NCBI GenBank assembly: GCA_025084515.1
Contig: JAJAGP010000557.1
Location: 1 to 64,000, forward strand
Direction of reading: 5' to 3'
DNA from: Ancistrus triradiatus
Lineage: Eukaryota > Chordata > Actinopteri > Siluriformes > Loricariidae
DNA: 64,000 nucleotides
Shown in pieces: positions 24,919 through 36,662 of the stretch. The notes under the pieces were generated by a model. That model was not told the DNA's origin. It saw nothing but the letters and a program-made list of their open reading frames with translations, and did no database searches. A program made the translations under genes and the position numbers. The first letter of the stretch is position 1. Each line of letters starts with the position of its first letter.

Positions 24919-25700
24919 TCCAAGAGCAAGGCGTGTAATAGTTGGTGAGGTCAAAAAAGACCCCAGGGTAACTTCTAAGCAACTGAAGGCCTCTCTCACA
25001 TTGGCTAATGTTAATGTTCATGAGTACACAATCAGAAGAACACTGAACAACAATGGTGTGCATGGCAGGGTTGCAAGGAGAAAGCTACTGCTCTCCAAAA
25101 AGAACATTGCTGCTCGTCTGCAGTTTGCTAAAGATCACGTGGACAAGCCAGAAGGCTATTGGAAGAATGTTAAAACGTTTTGGTTTAAAAGAAAAGCGTT
25201 ATGTTTGGAGAAAGGAAAACACTGCATTCCAGCATAATAACCTTATCCCATCTGTGAAACATGGTGGTGATAGTATCATGGTTTGTACCTGTTTTGTTGC
25301 ATCTAGGCCAGGACGGCTTGCCAGCATTGATGGAACAATGAATTCTGAATTATATCAGAGAATTCTAAAGGAAAATGTCAGGACATCTGTCCATGAACTG
25401 AATCTCAAGAGAAGGTGGGTCATGCAGCAAGACAGCGACCCTAAGCACACAAGTCGTTCTACTAAAGAATGGTTAAAGAAGAATAAAGTTAAAGTTTTGG
25501 AATGGCCAAGTCAAAGTCCTGACCTTAATTCAAACGAAATGTTGTGGAAGGAGCTGAAGCGAGCAGTTAATGTGAGGAACCCATCAACATCCAAGAGCTG
25601 AAGCTGTTCTCTACGGAGGAATGGGCTAAAATTTCCTCCAAGCCGGTGTGCAGGACTGATCAACAGTTACAGGAAACATTTAGTTGCAGTTATTGCTGCA
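24919..25700 (+). pseudogene. Tc1 transposase pseudogene (family 3), first catalytic D deleted
   Basis: Reading from PRARRVIVGEV, frame one runs to KPEGYWKNV near 25168. About 24 bp are deleted there, removing the WTDETK block with the first catalytic aspartate and shifting the frame. The second frame (25190-25601) then reads KEKRYVWRKENTAFQH, QQDSDPKHTS with the second D, and 34 residues later the E of NEMLWKELK. The 34-residue spacing is diagnostic of Tc1-type DD34E transposases. A further frameshift near 25600 breaks the C-terminus. Confidence 0.85.
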
Positions 25701-25944
25701 CAGGGGGGTCACACCAGATACTGAAATCAAAGGTTCACATACTTTTGTCACTCACTAATATGTAATATTGGATCCTTTTCCTCAATAAATAAAGGACCAA
25801 ATATAATGTTTTTGTCTCATTCGTTTAACTGGGTTCTCTTTATCTACTTTTAGGACTTGTGTGAAAATCAGATGATGTTTTAGGTCATATTTATGCAGAA
25901 ATATAGAAAATTCTAAAGGGTTCACAAACTTTCAAGCACCACTG
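24919..25944 (+). mobile_element. Tc1-like family 3, 5'-truncated
   Basis: It aligns to the copy at 34340-35870 from the codons PRARRVIVGEV onward. It ends in the intact right TIR, CAAGCACCACTG at 25944, followed by TA. The left TIR and DNA-binding domain are missing and the break lies next to (TA)n. Confidence 0.9.
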
Positions 25945-28900
25945 TATATGCTCAAGAAAATGAAGAATTTGATTATTTAATATTAAAGTTTAAAGCTTAC
26001 ATCACCTGTTTTTGTGAAATGTGATCTGATTATTACCTGAGTCTTGTAAACCCAGAGGTTTCCCTTTATTTGATCACTCAAGTGCATGTATACCTGTTGA
26101 TCAGATTACTGACAAAATCTGATCTGATTATTAAGTGCATGTAAACACAGTCATGATAGAAAGACATACTTGGGGTTTGGGGGGATGATGTGTAAGAGTG
26201 GAATGATTGGAAAAGCTTTGGTAACGTACATAAAACAACTGCACAATAGCTAACCTAAAATGAGAACCTTCGTTGACAAAATGCTTACAATGGAAAATTT
26301 AAAGAAATAAAATGTGATACAAATAAATGGCATGATTCACTTCTCATGTGTATCGTAACAGACTTTTCCATAATTGCCTTTTTTCTTGGCTTGAAAAAAC
26401 AAACAACTTTAATTCGGCCTGTTTAAAAAGCCGACCCAGTTGAAAACAAGTCAAGCATTTACAATCACAGTGCCGGCCACATGTACACTGTGCCACAAAT
26501 CAAGTACTGTCAAACCAAGTTAGATCACCACTGAAGCTTTTTTGTCGCATTTAAATTGCAACATTTTTCATGTTTACAGTTTAGAAGAATAACCAGAGAA
26601 TCTTTCATGGTCCACAACAAAGATGTATGCTAACTTTTGCTACAATGTGTGTGTTACTAAAAGGCTGGAGGTTAATATTGCATGCCCATATGTAATAATG
26701 AGTAGTAAAACATAGACCTGGTATGTAAGGAATCCATGTGAAAGTTGTAGGCATTAGGAGTGAGAACAAACAAGGATTGAAAACTGTTGGCAGGCCAGCT
26801 TCTGCTCACAGTGAGTGTTTGTATTCATATAGTCATGCATTTGAGAAGAATGTCATGTGTGTATGGCATTTGTATTTGGTGCTGTGGTAAAAAGGGATGA
26901 GACTGCGCAAGGATGTCAAAGCATGGAGAAGGGCTATCGGTTATGCATGCGAAGTTCCACATCCAGACAGCCCACTTCCCCCATCTTTCATTCAAACTTT
27001 TGGAGCAGAACAGGCAAATCCAATCAACCTCAAAACTTCCATTCACAGAGGAAAAAAACACAAAACAAATAGATTAAGGGGAAAGCAAAGACAAATGAGT
27101 GCAACAACAACATTTGCAGGCACATGGGTCAAAGCCGCTCTGCTGGTTGTGTTTTCCTTGGCGAGTCTTGAAGTGCCGAATCTGAAGGTAGAAAAAAAGA
27201 CAGTGATGTAGTATGCTTGCCAGTCGTTCTTTTGAACATTAAAAGAAGTTTCAGATGGTTGTAATTTTCATATTAAGGTAATGAGGAGTTTTTGAGATGA
27301 TTGCATGACCAGTGTGCTGGTGCTGCAAGCTTGGATCATTTGTGGCTGTGTTTGTTTTAGGTTTTGGGGTATGTTTGTTTTTTCTGAGACAGTCTGTGTT
27401 AATTAATATGGTTAATTTGTTCAATAAAGACATGAATTATACAATTGCTTGTGTATGTCTTTTTTTATCCTGCTTTGCCCAACCTATCCTACTTGGGTCC
27501 TACAGTACTTTCCATGATTCCCCAACTTTTTCCTCATTTGTGGTTGTAATATGTTAGAAATTTTAATTACAAATCTTCTATATGTTACAAACTATAGGAA
27601 ATATGAATGTTATACAGTGTTTTGCTGTATAACAGAGAGAGTTCACTATCTGTAGTTCAGGCCACTAAGCAAGACTCCACAAAGCTCACTTACTCTTTTT
27701 AAATGTGCCACTTCCTGGAGAAAATATGTTTATAGGGAACCATCTAATACCAATAAAGACTAGCTGCTGGTAGATAGTAACCTTGGAAACTTTAAAAGAA
27801 GGTCTTTAGAGGGATCCTTTGAGCATTCTTAATTAAACTGCTAGACATCTAATGCATCTCATCGTACTTTTTGGATCCCTACTGGATATAGCTGAAGCTT
27901 AAAATCACAGAGAAAAATAAAACTAGAAAAATCATTAGAATCACTGCGGATCACTGGACTGGATGTGCTTCTTATTGTTGGCAAAAACACGAACAATTTT
28001 AAATGCAGACATAATTTATATTGTGTCAGTGAAGTTTAACAACATAAGAAGTACAACAGAATTATAATAACAGGCTATAAAGTGAAAGGCTCCAGAGTAA
28101 CTGAACTCATAACTACATTGTGGCTGGATTTGAGAGTGTGTCCACTATGACAGGAATCTGCCCTATAGTCCCTTTCAGAAGGCTGAGCAGCAGTGAAAAT
28201 CATGGCTACAAAACCACTTTTGTGTGTGTGTGTGTGTGCGTGCGTGTGTGTGCATGTGTGTGGGTTGATTGACACAAGAACACCACACTTTTGACATAAT
28301 TTTGTTTCTTTTCATGGATGAAGAAAAAAAGAAAACTAACAAAAAAACCAGTTGCCATAAAAAACTCTGATATTTCTCTAGTCCTATTGAGTTGCCAAGG
28401 TATACTTCCACAACATGCACCTCTCTTTCCCTCTGGCTGTTGCTGTGCTGTGACACACACATGATTCAGAAACAGCTTGACAATGGTTGCGTGAAGGGTG
28501 GCTACATAATAAACCAATTGCGAGAAGGTGGGACCTAATGAGAAGACACACAAACAGTGTACAGCGATTACAGAACTGAACATCACTATGAAAGCAAAAC
28601 CAGATCATGAACATTTTAAGCAATGTGGAAACCCCAGTACTATTTAGGTTCTAATAAGAGGACTTGTATGGAAATAAATATGTAGTCATTTTACACATTT
28701 GTGATACATAATGGCCAAACAAATATAAAGCTGCATTTATAATGTATTATTTGATTTGGTAAGTGAACTTTTGGATCACTGTATTTATCTCTAGAACTAA
28801 AACTTGAACACAAATAGTTACACTGAATGTAATAAACAATACATCGGAGGCTTTGCAAGTCGTGTGACATCCCTCCATTTTTTGCATAAGGCATCAATTT

Positions 28901-30144
28901 TGGTGTTCAGGGTTTCTGTTAAATGGGGGTGGGGGGCGGTCTGCAAAGCAGCCAGTGTGCCCAGTAAAACTGCCATAGTAGCTTCAGCCTGGTGTACAAA
29001 CACTTGTGGAAAATGAGAACTTCAAACTGAGCTACAAATCATTAACTAATGATAAACCTGTGTGTATTCGTTACTTATGAATGTAATAGATGTGAATTTG
29101 TTATATATGAATAATATAATGTTAACAGCTTTGTGGCTTCTCAATCATATTAAAGGTTATTTTCTATTCACTCCTTTACTTTTTCTTTAGTTCTTTTATT
29201 GATTTGAAAACTTTACATCTCCATAAAAATCAACACTGCCGGAACAATAGAGCAAACAAATAGAGAACTGTGTATGCATGCACATGTCCGTGCATTTGTT
29301 TGTTGCGAAAGCTGTGTGTTTATCCACCTGGACATCCTCAATTAAAGTGGATATTCAAGTAACCTGCAAATGGATTGCAGACTTACAGAATCTTCCTGTA
29401 TGCCATTTGGCTTCCCTTGTGCCTCTGAGAAGAAGCCAATTTAGAGGCAGCCAGCCATGCCAAAAGGGGATTAGACAAAATTGTGCAAGTCAGGAAGTTT
29501 GACAGAGATGAGTGGAGGCGGAGGGGATGGGGGAAGGTGGGGTATGTGTGTACACACTAAGCAGAGGAGAAAGGTTGGCAACATGTTATGAACTTGTGGG
29601 TACTAGACTTCACTCTTGACTAGAAAGATCTTGTTTGAGTGTGTGTATGCATATGAGAAAGGTGGGGGGATGGAAAGGGAGGAGGGAAAATACAATTTAC
29701 AATCCTCACTGATCACAAAGGAAATTTCCAAAGGCTCTTAGAAAATAAACCAGGACAGGGACACTTATGTAGCTTATGGGACCAATTTGATTAGTTAATG
29801 TAGTCCTGTTTACTTTAAAAGGACCATAATTATGTGCAGCTGCAGTATCCTTTTTTGCATTTCCTGCTTTTGTTATTTATGTACAGGTTTCATGTGTAGC
29901 AGAGTTGATGTATAGTGTTAGGTCATTTTTCACCAACATAGAAAGACAACTGCAATAGTCATAAGCAATTTGTTCCACTGAACATGAGGGTCATTACATG
30001 GAAACACCTATTCATTATCTGGCTTGGCATCATTCACACTTGCAGCCTTCCAATTTTGTAGTAGTATATTAATAGTGATATAGCAGGATGTAATTCAGAC
30101 ATACAGAATGTGAATTGTAGTTTCTTGCAAACAGGTGTGATCCA
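25945..30144. other. Non-coding stretch, no gene seen
   Basis: AT-rich unique-looking DNA. Frames at 26857-27211 and 28818-29003 are short and without motifs. It holds the dispersed repeat at 28081-28222 and a GT tract at 28221-28262. Confidence 0.55.
28081..28222 (+). repeat. Unknown dispersed repeat, copy 1
   Basis: This 140-bp segment, starting AGTGAAAGGCTCCAGAGTAAC and ending AAAACCACTTTTGTG, recurs in inverse orientation at 36021-36157 with few differences. Each copy runs into a CA/GT-rich tract at the same end. I do not recognise the family. Confidence 0.75.
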
Positions 30145-30384
30145 ATATACCCTCACCAAGCAATTTAATAGGAACACCTCAGTTTGCTTTCAAACCAGAT
30201 TCCTCAAGATGTTGGAAACATTCCTTTGAGATTCTGCACCACGTTGACATGATTCTGTCATGCAGGTCCTGCAGATGTTTTGGCTGTACTTTCATGCTCT
30301 GTTCTACCACATCCCAAAGGTGATCTTTGGATTCAGATGCAGTGATTAGGAAGGCCACTGTTATATTCCTGAAACCAGTTTGTG

Positions 30385-32107
30385 TACGGTGGCCTGTAGA
30401 GTCACATCACAACCGCATTTAGAAAGCAAACAAAAGTCGAAAACGCAACACCATTAAGTCAGAACACAAATACATTAATGACAAACACAACAATATAAAA
30501 ACAGAACACAACAACATTTCCAAAAATGTTGCATTTGGTGAAACACAACGACATTTAGGAGGCAAACAAAAGTCGAGAACACAAATACATTTAAGCGGAA
30601 CATAACAGCATTAACCGAAACGAAAAACATTGACAAAAACGCTGCATTTACTTCTCACAACGGAAGTGCTGCTGACCACTAGAGGCGTCATTTTCCATCT
30701 GAAAAATATGCGATGAGTGAATGATGTCCATGACTGGTGTTTCTCAATAGAAGAGTGCAAAGTTCAGACTAGTGTACTTGGTAGTATGGACTGCTTTTCT
30801 ACTGAGCAGCAACAGAATAACCGGAAAATTAGAGCTTTATTCTAGAAAGATATTGTTACGATTCTTTATATAATGCCATACTGGGTATTGTAGAGAATGT
30901 ACCTTGAGAATGCAACTGAAGATGTTGGCATGTATACATACAAGCATGGTTTTTGAAGTTTATTCAAACAAAATCTTATTGCTGACTTTTCTTTTCGCTT
31001 TAAATATGTCATTTTGGTATATGTCATTATGAGAAGGTTAATGAATGGAAATAATTTGCACTAAATATATTAATGAAAAAGAATAAATCCTTTATTTTTA
31101 ATAGTTAAATATATTCATCTCGTGACCACGTGAACAAACCAGAAGGATACTGGAAGAATGTTTTTTGGACGGATAAGACCAAAATAGAACTTTTTGGTTT
31201 AAAAGAAAAGCGTTATGTTTGGAGAAAGGAAAATACTGAATTCCAGCATAAGAACCTTATCCCATCTGTGAAACATGGTATTGGTAGTATCATGGTTTGG
31301 GCCTTTTTTGCTGCATCTGGGCCAGGACGGCTTGCCATCATTGATGGCAATGACAATGGAATTCTGAATTATATCAGAGAATTCTAAAGGAAAATGTCAG
31401 GACATCTGTCCATGAACTGAATCTCAAGAGAAGAGGGCCACTCCAGATACTAAAAGCAAAGGTTCACATACTTTTGCCACTCACTAATATGTAATATTGG
31501 ATCATTTTCCTCAATAAATGAATAACCAAGTATAATATTTTTGTCTCATTCATTTAACTGGGTTCTCTTTATCTACTTTTAGGACTTGTGTGAAAATCTG
31601 ATGATGTTTTCGGTCATATTTATGCAGAAATATAGAAAATTATAAAGGATTCACAAACTTTCAAGCACCACTGTACAAGAACACATATTGAGGAAATAAC
31701 CTTTAAAATCAAGTAAGTAAATATAAAGTAAACAACTTTACTAAATTATCTAACCTTGGTAGCTATCCTGTAGGAAATCATTCACTCGTCGCATATTTTT
31801 GAGATAGAAAATGACGTGGTCAGCAGCACTTCCATTGTGAGAAGTAAATGCAGTGCTTTTGTAAATGTTTTTCGTTTTGGTTAATGCTGTTGTGTTCCAC
31901 TTAAATGTATTTGTGTTCTCGACTTTTGTTTGCCTTCTAAATGTTGTTATGTTTCACCAAACGCAGCATTTTTGGAAATGTTGTGTTCTGTCTTTATGTT
32001 GTTGCGTTTTTCCTTAATGTTTTTGTGTTCTGACTTAATGCTGTTGTGTTTTCGACTTTTGTTTGCTTTGTAAATGCGGTTGTGATGTGACTCTACAGAC
32101 CACCGTA
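30385..32107. mobile_element. Foldback DNA transposon with about 330-bp inverted arms and 8-bp target duplication
   Basis: The left arm, 30385 to about 30722, starts TACGGTGGCCTGTAGAGTCA. The right arm, about 31783-32107, ends TGACTCTACAGACCACCGTA. They are inverted copies with roughly 90% identity by eye. Both arms contain internal repeats of AAACAAAAGTCGA and ACACAAATACATT. The flanks AGTTTGTG (30377-30384) and AGTTTGAG (32108-32115) form an 8-bp duplication with one mismatch, consistent with a hAT-like superfamily. The core encodes no transposase of its own and holds a family 3 Tc1 fragment. Confidence 0.85.
31121..31673 (+). mobile_element. Tc1-like family 3 fragment inside the foldback element
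   Basis: It reads from the transposase codons for HVNKPEGYWKNVFWTDKTKI (first catalytic D present) through ASGPGRLAIID. Then a deletion near 31433 joins to the right TIR, which ends CAAGCACCACTG at 31673 followed by TA. The second D, the E and the whole left half are gone. The 31130-31387 frame is a transposase remnant and not a gene. Confidence 0.85.
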
Positions 32108-32435
32108 AGTTTGAGATAGCTTTTGTTTTATGCCATGGTGCATTATCATGCTAGAAGTAGTCATTAGAAGATGGGTAAATTGTGGCCATGAAGGGATGCA
32201 CATGTTGAGCAACAATACTCAAATAGTCTGTGGCACTGAAGAGATTATTGATTGATCTTAATGGGCCCAATGTGTGCACACCATTACATCACCTCCACCT
32301 GGACTGTTGACTCAAAGTAGGTTGGATTTATGTATTCATATTGTTGGTGCGAAATTCTGAACCTACCATCTATGCCTCAGGAGAAATTAAGTTTCATCAA
32401 ACCGGGTTGTGTTTATGCAGTCTTTAACTGTCCAG

Positions 32436-34339
32436 TCACAGGACACACTCACTTCACTGCTCCAATGATCCATGGTTCGATTCCCAGACTCTACCAGTTG
32501 GCTCTTGAGCAAAGTCAAATGATTTTGTATATTGCCCAGATTAGCATTAGTATCTTTTGGTCGAATCTTTCTTTTGTCTGCCATATTTACAGTTTGCAGA
32601 TGCCTACAGTTCTAGTATGTTATATGGTACAAAATGGCACAATAGATCAACACATTGGCATAAATGTTGCTTTATTATTCCACTGTATATTTACATTTGC
32701 CTTGTAATCCTGACTAGGTCATAGTCTAGTTCAACCTCGGTCAAAAAAAGTAAACTTCAATAGGATATAACCATGTAATTGGAACGGGGATTAAGGTGTG
32801 TTTGGAAATTCGTCCTGCAGAGTTTGTCTAATGACATAGAGTGCTTTGTCGTTTAAAACGAGATGGCACAGGTCAATCTGTGTGTGTATGCACGTGTTTG
32901 TGTTTGTCTGCTACCTGATCGTCCCCTGTCATTACCCCCTGAGCTGTGGCCGACACTGGAGTATGCAAATCCACCTCATGCAGAGATAACTGACAGGCAG
33001 TGGTCTGGAGGTGGGTAGGGGTAGGAGACATTGATTGACAGCACGTTTAAGGTAACTACTCATTACGGGTGGAGCATACACAACAAGCCATTGCGGCAAA
33101 CACCCACATACACATGCACATACTCCTAGGATTGTTCCCTTTATTCAGGAAATATGAAAAGAGGTTAAATACAAACAAACTCTAGTATAGTGTTCATACA
33201 ATGCCTGCAATCCTGACTCCTTTTGTTTGTACTAAGACCACACATACAAATTACTGTTTAAAGCTTTATCATGTAAAACATTCATGCTATTTTTCAGATG
33301 TTCCCTGCTTAAATTGTTACTTATTTATTTATCTGTGCCAGAAAACAGAATGCTCCAGAAGCTGTAAACCTTGTTGTTTTTGCATCAGAATGGTTTCTTT
33401 TGTTAGTGAATGAAAATGACTGCTTCATGCCTTTAGAGAACTTCACTGGATTTCCTAACTCAAGAGGGTTATTTAGGCAGGCCAGACAGAATAAAGCAGA
33501 GTAACAGCTGAAAGCAATACAGGCACAAAAGCATCTGTTACTGTTTCTAATTTTCTGTCTATGACACATCCTGCTAGAAGAAGATGTTCTTTCAATGCTA
33601 GAGATGCTGAATGGAAAAATGAAAGTCGGTGCTCCTCGGCATTGTGTGTAGAAGCACACTGAGTGCTTTTTCACTGGGGACTCACTTTTGATTTTAGGAG
33701 ATTTTATAAGAAAGTCACTCTTTATCATTGGTGCAAAAGTGCAGTTTGCCATATTTACTGGGGTATAAACTTGAGGTAACACGCTGACCAAATTTGCTTA
33801 GTCATTCGGCAAAATATGAAAGTTTTGACAATACATAAATGAAATGTGGCAAAGCTGTGTTTACCTTGAATCGGACAATGGCTATAATAAAATACTTCCA
33901 CACACACTGAGAAAAAGGAGGAGGCTTATAGAGACAAATATTTCTCCAAGGATCACGGCTGCAGAGTTGGAAAAATTTCGGGTCACCAAGTTTCCAAGTG
34001 TACACTAAGATACCACTTGAATGTCAACAAACTATTTGGAAGATGTGCCAGAAGAAAGCCTTTTCTTTCATCGAACCACAAACAGAAGTGTCTGGAGTTT
34101 GCTAGATGCTAATGGAACACCAATAGTATGGTTATATGGGAAAGAACATATTCCTCTCTGCAGGAAATGGCAAGGAATGTATATTCTATATTTCAAAAAG
34201 TACTCAAATATTTTAAATTAAAATCTGTCTATCTCTGCAACTATATCATGTTTGGCTGTTTCAGCAAGACATGGTTCCAAAATGTATGTCTAAATCCACA
34301 AAAAAAATTGCACTCCGGAAGTGTCATTTAATATATGTA
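32436..34339. other. Non-coding stretch, no gene seen
   Basis: Mostly unique-looking. Frames at 32330-32707 and 33321-33791 lack motifs. The block at 32930-33060 has recognisable transcription-factor motifs and is listed separately. Confidence 0.5.
32930..33060. promoter_or_regulatory. Candidate enhancer with POU octamer and PBX-MEIS motifs
   Basis: ATGCAAAT at 32963-32970 is the POU octamer. CTGACAG lies at 32990-32996. TGATTGACAG at 33032-33041 is the known PBX-MEIS/PREP composite decamer. The block is less AT-rich than its flanks. Motif identity is seen; regulatory function is inference and needs conservation evidence. Confidence 0.3.
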
Positions 34340-35870
34340 CAGTGGTGCTTGAAAGTTTGTGAACCCTTTAGAATTTTCTATGTTTCTGCATAAATATGAC
34401 CTAAAACATCATCAGATTTTCACACAAGTCAATTAAGTAGATAAAGAAAACCCAGTTAAACAAATGAGACAAAAATATTATACTTGGTCAATTAATTATT
34501 GAGGAAAATGATCCAATATTACATATTATTGAGTGGCAAAAGTATGTGAACTGCTAGGATTAGCAGTTAATTTGAAAGTGAAATTAGCGTCAGGTGTTTT
34601 CAATCAATGGGATGACAATCAGGTGTGAGTGGGCACCCTGGTTTTTTTTCAAGAACAGGGATCTATCAAAGTCTTCTCTTCATAACACATGTTTGTGGAA
34701 GTGTATCATGGCACGAACAAAGGAGATTTCTGAGGACCTCAGAAAAAGAGTTGTTGTTGCTCATCAGGCTGGAAAAGGTTACAAAACCATCTCTAAAGAG
34801 TTTGGACTCCATCAATCTACAGTCAGACAGATTGTGTACAAATGGGGAAATTCAAGACCATTGTTACCCTCCCCAGGAGTGGTCGACCAACAAAGATCAC
34901 TCCAAGAGCAAGACGTGTAATAGTTGGCGAGGTCACAAAGGACTCCAGGGTAACTTCTAAGCAACTGAAGGCCTCTCTCACATTGGCTAATGTTAATGTT
35001 CATGAGTCCACCATCAGAAGAACACTGAACAACAATGGTGTGCATGGCAGGGTTGCAAGGAGAAAGCCACTGCTCTCCAAAAAGAACATTGCTGCTGGTC
35101 TGCAGTTTGTTAAAGGTCACGTAGACAAGCCAGAAGGCTATTGGAAGAATGTTTTGTGGAAGGATGAGAACAACCAAAAGTGTTATGTTTGGAGACAGGA
35201 AAACACTGCATTCCAGCATAAGAACCTTATCCCATCTGTGAAACATGGTGGTGGTAGTATCATGGTTTGGGCCTGTTTTGCTGCATCTGGGCCAGGACGG
35301 CTTGCCATCATTGATGGAACAATAAATTCTGAATTATATCAGAGGGAAAGTGTCAGGACATCTGTCTATAAACTGAATCTCAAGAGAAGGTGGGTCATGC
35401 AGTAAGTACACAAGTTGTTCTACCAAAGAATGGTTAAAGAAAAATAAAGTTAATGTTTGGGAATGTCCAAGTCAAAGTCCTGACCTTAATCCAATCGAAA
35501 TGTTGTGAAAGGACCTGAAGCGACCCACCAACATCCCAGAGCTGAAGCTGTTCTGTACGGAGGAATGGGCTAAAATTCCTCCAAGCCGGTGTGCAGGACT
35601 GATCAACAGTTACAGGAAACGTTTAGTTGCAGTTATTGCTGCACAGGGGGGTCACACCAGATACTGAAAGCAAAGGTTCACATACTTTTGCCACTCACTA
35701 ATATGTAATATTGGATCATTTTACTCAATAAATAAATGACCAAGTATAATATTTTTGTCTCATTTGTTTAACTGGGTTCTCTTTATCTACTGGTGTGAAA
35801 ATCTGATAATGTTTTACGTCATATTTATGCAGAAAATTCTAAAGGGTTCACAAACTTTCAAGCACCACTG
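34340..35870 (+). mobile_element. Tc1-like transposon, family 3 (TIR CAGTGGTGCTTGAAAG), near full length
   Basis: The left TIR starts CAGTGGTGCTTGAAAGTTTG at 34340 and the right TIR ends CAAGCACCACTG at 35870. Flanking TA lies at 34338-34339 and 35871-35872. TIRs are about 230 bp and the total is 1531 bp. It is the most complete family 3 copy and the reference for the fragments at 12422, 16912, 24919, 31121 and 36179. Confidence 0.95.
34708..35667 (+). pseudogene. Tc1 transposase pseudogene (family 3), second catalytic D deleted
   Basis: The start ATG at 34708 opens MARTKEISEDLRKRVV, the helix-turn-helix domain. A frameshift near 34845 moves to the frame with GKFKTIVTLPRSGRPTKI (GRPR-like linker) and on to KPEGYWKNVLWKDEN, where the first D survives. 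A deletion after it removes the segment before YVWRQENT. At 35400 about 14 bp are lost, removing the QDNDP block with the second D and creating a stop. The E block (NPIEML) follows at about 35490 and then a TGA. The C-terminal tail ends GGHTRY at 35665-35667. Confidence 0.9.
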
Positions 35871-36020
35871 TATAATATGTTTTAGGACACACAATTGCCC
35901 AGACATAATGCTTCTCAAATAATAATAATAATAACAATAAAGATGATAATAATGTTTCAGAGTAATCTTGGCTCTGAAGCACACATACACAAACATACAC
36001 ATACACGCAGAAATAAACAC

Positions 36021-36157
36021 AAACACAAAAGTGGTTTTGTAGTCAAGATTTTCACTGCTGCTCAGCCTTCTGAAAGGGACTATAGGGCAGATTCCTGTCA
36101 TAATGGACACACTCTCAAATCCAGCCACAATGTATGGTTACTCTGGAGCCTTTCACT
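36021..36157 (-). repeat. Unknown dispersed repeat, copy 2 (inverted)
   Basis: Reverse complement of 28081-28222, again joined at one end to a CA-rich tract (35983-36026). Confidence 0.75.
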
Positions 36158-36178
36158 CATAACATAACAGAGTATGTT

Positions 36179-36662
36179 GGCTGGCCACTCTTGGGGATGG
36201 GAAGAATGGCTTTGAATTCCATTTGTTTCTACATCATCTGGCTGACTGTCGGTTGGTACTTTTAGAGATGGTTTTGTAACCTTTTTTCAATTTGATGAGT
36301 GTCAACTATTACTTTGTTTCATGCCATGTTACAATTTCACAAGTGTCTTGTGAAGATCAGACATTAACTTATGCCCGATTCTCATCTCATTGATTGAAAA
36401 CGTCTGACTCTAAATTAACTGCTAATCCTAGAGGTTCACATACTTTTGTAATACAAGATATTTAATATTGGATCATGTTCCTTAATAAACACATGGATAA
36501 GTATAATATTTATGTATAATATATAATATAATTTTGTCACATTTGTTTAATTGGGTTCTCTCTATCTACTTTTAGGATTAAAAAATCTGATGATTTTTCA
36601 GGTCATATTTCCGCAGAAATATAGAAACTTGTAAAGGGCTCATAAACATTCAAGCACCACTG
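36179..36662 (-). mobile_element. Tc1-like family 3 end fragment
   Basis: 36179-36420 is the reverse complement of the family 3 5' region and helix-turn-helix codons (AGAGATGGTTTTGTAACC at 36262). 36425-36662 is a complete TIR ending CAAGCACCACTG at 36662, followed by TA. The catalytic domain and other TIR are missing. Confidence 0.8.

Larger units (their letters stand above)
30145..32435 (-). mobile_element. Tc1-like family 4 remnant, split by a foldback element
   Basis: The left end (about 30145-30180) resembles the CACTTTATTAGGAACACC terminus of a common fish Tc1 family. 30181-30384 and 32108-32435 are consecutive parts of its minus-strand transposase. Examples are TGGTGCATTATCATGCTAGAAG at about 32139, with relatives of AATGGGCCCAAT and ACCTGGACTGTTGA at 32260-32310. 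The N-terminal part and right TIR are missing beyond about 32435. Stops and indels disable it. Recognition is from general knowledge of the family, not from a second copy here. Confidence 0.7.

Noticed and set aside
26857..27211. Overlapping plus-strand frames of 71 and 104 codons
   Set aside because: No motif or Kozak-like context, and neither frame looks better than the other.
28818..29003. A minus-strand peptide with an alpha-helical look
   Set aside because: Only 61 codons, no family recognised, and no flanking exon-like sequence.
33321..33791. A 156-codon minus-strand frame
   Set aside because: No domain, no splice signals I trust, no compositional bias. Its length is within chance for this interval.
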